Of a DNA stretch of 64,000 nt, positions 62,510 to 64,000 are shown piece after piece. The first letter of the stretch is position 1. Each line of letters starts with the position of its first letter. The DNA is from Moringa oleifera (Eukaryota; Streptophyta; Magnoliopsida; Brassicales; Moringaceae). The translations under genes were made by a program, and so were the position numbers. Below the pieces are notes generated by a model that was given only the letters and a program-made list of their open reading frames with translations, was not told the origin of the DNA and made no database searches. The stretch is from contig JAJFZO010000658.1 of NCBI GenBank assembly GCA_021397835.1, positions 1,433,501 through 1,497,500 on the forward strand. The letters run 5' to 3'.

Positions 62510-62900
62510 CTACTCCTTGTCGGCATCACCAGCTGCAGTGCCATCCAGAGTTCCTCCATTGGTTTTGCTGTCTGTCGGACCATCTTCAGAAGGCTTAGCA
62601 TCATCTTCAGAAGGCTTAGGACCATCTTCGGTAGGCTGTGCACTTTCACGTTCGGAAGTTTCTGCAGGCTCTGCCGTGGAAGCTCCTTCAGATACAGGAA
62701 CATCCTTCTTAATGGTGCCAACTTTAACATACTTGCTCATAAACTTGTATTCCCAGTCCTGCAAGGCCTCTAACTCAAATGGACCAAGACCTGAAATGTC
62801 TCCAGTTAAATCTTTTTCTTCGAAGGACATCTTTGCAAGAGCTCTGCTTGCATCTTTCCCAGCGAACAACGCATAAGGCCCACCAGGTCCATAAAACATT
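62510..62900 (-). CDS. MSBP1: membrane steroid-binding protein (MAPR), last exon, partial
   Basis: Last exon of a membrane-associated progesterone receptor-like gene. The acceptor is at 62901-62902 (TTGCAG|A on the minus strand), and the first exon, with the membrane anchor and the front half of the cytochrome b5-like fold, must lie beyond the right edge. The exon starts in SR|MFYGPGGPYALFAGKD, then ASRALAKMSFEEKDL, ISGLGPFELEALQDWEYKF and MSKYVKVG, which is the heme/steroid-binding domain end as in Arabidopsis MSBP1 (At5g52240) and MSBP2 (At3g48890). MSBPs sit at the plasma membrane or ER; they bind steroids, restrain brassinosteroid signalling and organise monolignol P450s. The C-tail is acidic and Pro-rich with 7-residue repeats. 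The intron holds a GA microsatellite. MSBP1 versus MSBP2 cannot be decided. Confidence 0.93.
62582..62644 (-). repeat. 21-base tandem repeat in MSBP coding tail
   Basis: Three 21-base units start at 62582, 62603 and 62624. The first two differ at two or three positions; the third is more diverged. They encode EDGPKPS, EDDAKPS and a leading EDGPTDS-type unit, keeping the frame. Confidence 0.8.
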
Positions 62901-63453
62901 CTGCAAGAAAAGATGGATTCATAAAGCAACTAAAGAATTCAGGTCAAGAACTATATGATTGTAAAAATCGTATGGGAGGGTCAGGGTGGGAGGAAAATCA
63001 ACCATGAAGACTTTAAACCATTTGCTACAAATGCCTAAGTAACTAAATAAGCAACGAATCTGCACGTCATAAGCTTTTGCCAGTGATGGAATCAGCCAGT
63101 TATGAACTCACAAGGAAACTCAAGTTTTAAGCCCCACTCCATCATGTATCACTCTTGTATCCATATTGTGTTTAAAGAAGAAGTATAAAGCAAGTCCAGT
63201 CCATGAAAAGTCTTAAGACTGGTACACTATTCTGTGAAATTCAATACAGATAAGATGAAATCAAGTGACCCTTCCAGATACCCCTTGAATGGAATCCAGT
63301 TGCACTCCCTTGTTCATCAAGGTGTACAACATGGACATAAGCAATGGGAAACAAGACTTACCAAAATTACTCTAGATCAAATCAGTATGGATAGCTGATA
63401 TATGTTGGGAAATATAACATGTGACAGAATAAGCAAAACTAATCCTAGAGAGA

Positions 63454-63490
<37 letters not shown>

Positions 63491-64000
63491 GAAGCACAAT
63501 GATATTAGACAGAAATGATAAGCCCAGAAAACCATGAAGCCAACACACAAAAACCAGTTATTATTTCACTGACTGCATGCATCCAACCCAAGTTACCATA
63601 TTTAACAGAACCTAAAATTTACAATACAATCTGATTTTTGAAGCTAAATAATACACTTGCTGACAAGTAGCTAAACTAAATAGAACCAGAGCCACTGAAA
63701 CTTCTAAAGCCTTAAATCAGCTGGTTCAGTCCACCATATAATTTAAGCCCAATGTCTCAAACTTCTGATTAGACAAACCATTAAATGGAAACTAAGGGTA
63801 AAGAAAATTCCTCAAACGCAGAATCTGAAATCTCTCATATTATCCACAGAAGTCAATGATTAAGCCTTTGACTGTTCAGTAGTTTAGGAATGGCTCACCC
63901 ACCAAAAATTCATGGAGAACAGCTTGAAGCATACGAAAGAAAGGCATATCATAGATGCAGATGATGTTCAAAAGATCAATACCAGTAATTTTGAGAGAAA
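62901..64000. other. MSBP intron reaching the window edge
   Basis: I find no first exon of the steroid-binding protein gene here, so the intron extends past the window. A GA microsatellite of about 20 units lies at 63447-63488. Confidence 0.6.

Overview
The window is nuclear DNA of a flowering plant, almost certainly a eudicot. The evidence is GT-AG introns, plant-only families (remorin, R2R3-MYB, PLS-class PPR, plant A-type P450s), AT-rich spacers and plant L1-like LINEs. Gene content and order match Arabidopsis segments, which favours a rosid, but I cannot name the species.

Layout. 0.4-9.4 kb is a gene graveyard: a CYP98A-like P450 relic (minus), a 2-oxoglutarate dioxygenase relic, and two related intronless, frameshifted CYP81-like P450 relics, with degenerate tandem repeats and AT-rich filler. 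From 9.7 kb to the right edge the DNA is mostly intact genes: a cytochrome b561 ascorbate ferrireductase (+), two tandem remorins (+; the first is short and atypical), an R2R3-MYB (-), a SEC22-like longin protein without a recognisable SNARE motif (+), a LAF1/MYB18-clade R2R3-MYB (-), a long gene-free spacer (23.7-28.6 kb), an intronless PPR gene (+), CFIM25/CFIS2 (-), an intronless RUP1/RUP2-type WD40 gene (-), a decayed LINE (+), MSH3 (+, 12 exons, with a second decayed LINE antisense in intron 3), SEND1/GEN2 (-, 14 exons) and the 3' part of a membrane steroid-binding protein gene (-) that runs off the right edge.

How the genes relate. MSH3 (loop mismatch recognition) and SEND1 (structure-specific nuclease) are convergent DNA-repair neighbours. 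The RUP gene (UV-B signalling repressor) and the LAF1-clade MYB (far-red signalling in Arabidopsis) are both light-signalling genes. CFIM25 acts in mRNA 3' processing, while the remorin, b561, longin and steroid-binding genes encode membrane proteins. There is no operon-like logic. The main architectural point is that one contiguous segment carries genes whose Arabidopsis relatives, as I recall their locus numbers, are split over several duplicated blocks on chromosomes 3, 4 and 5. The window therefore looks like a little-fractionated version of the ancestral segment.

All exon boundaries were inferred by eye from reading frame, splice dinucleotides and remembered family sequences; no alignment was run. 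I did not find a clearly new multi-gene system. The most interesting items are the unfractionated block, the SNARE-less SEC22-like gene, the short remorin, SUMO-interaction-like motifs in SEND1, and the microsatellite and LINE inside MSH3 introns.
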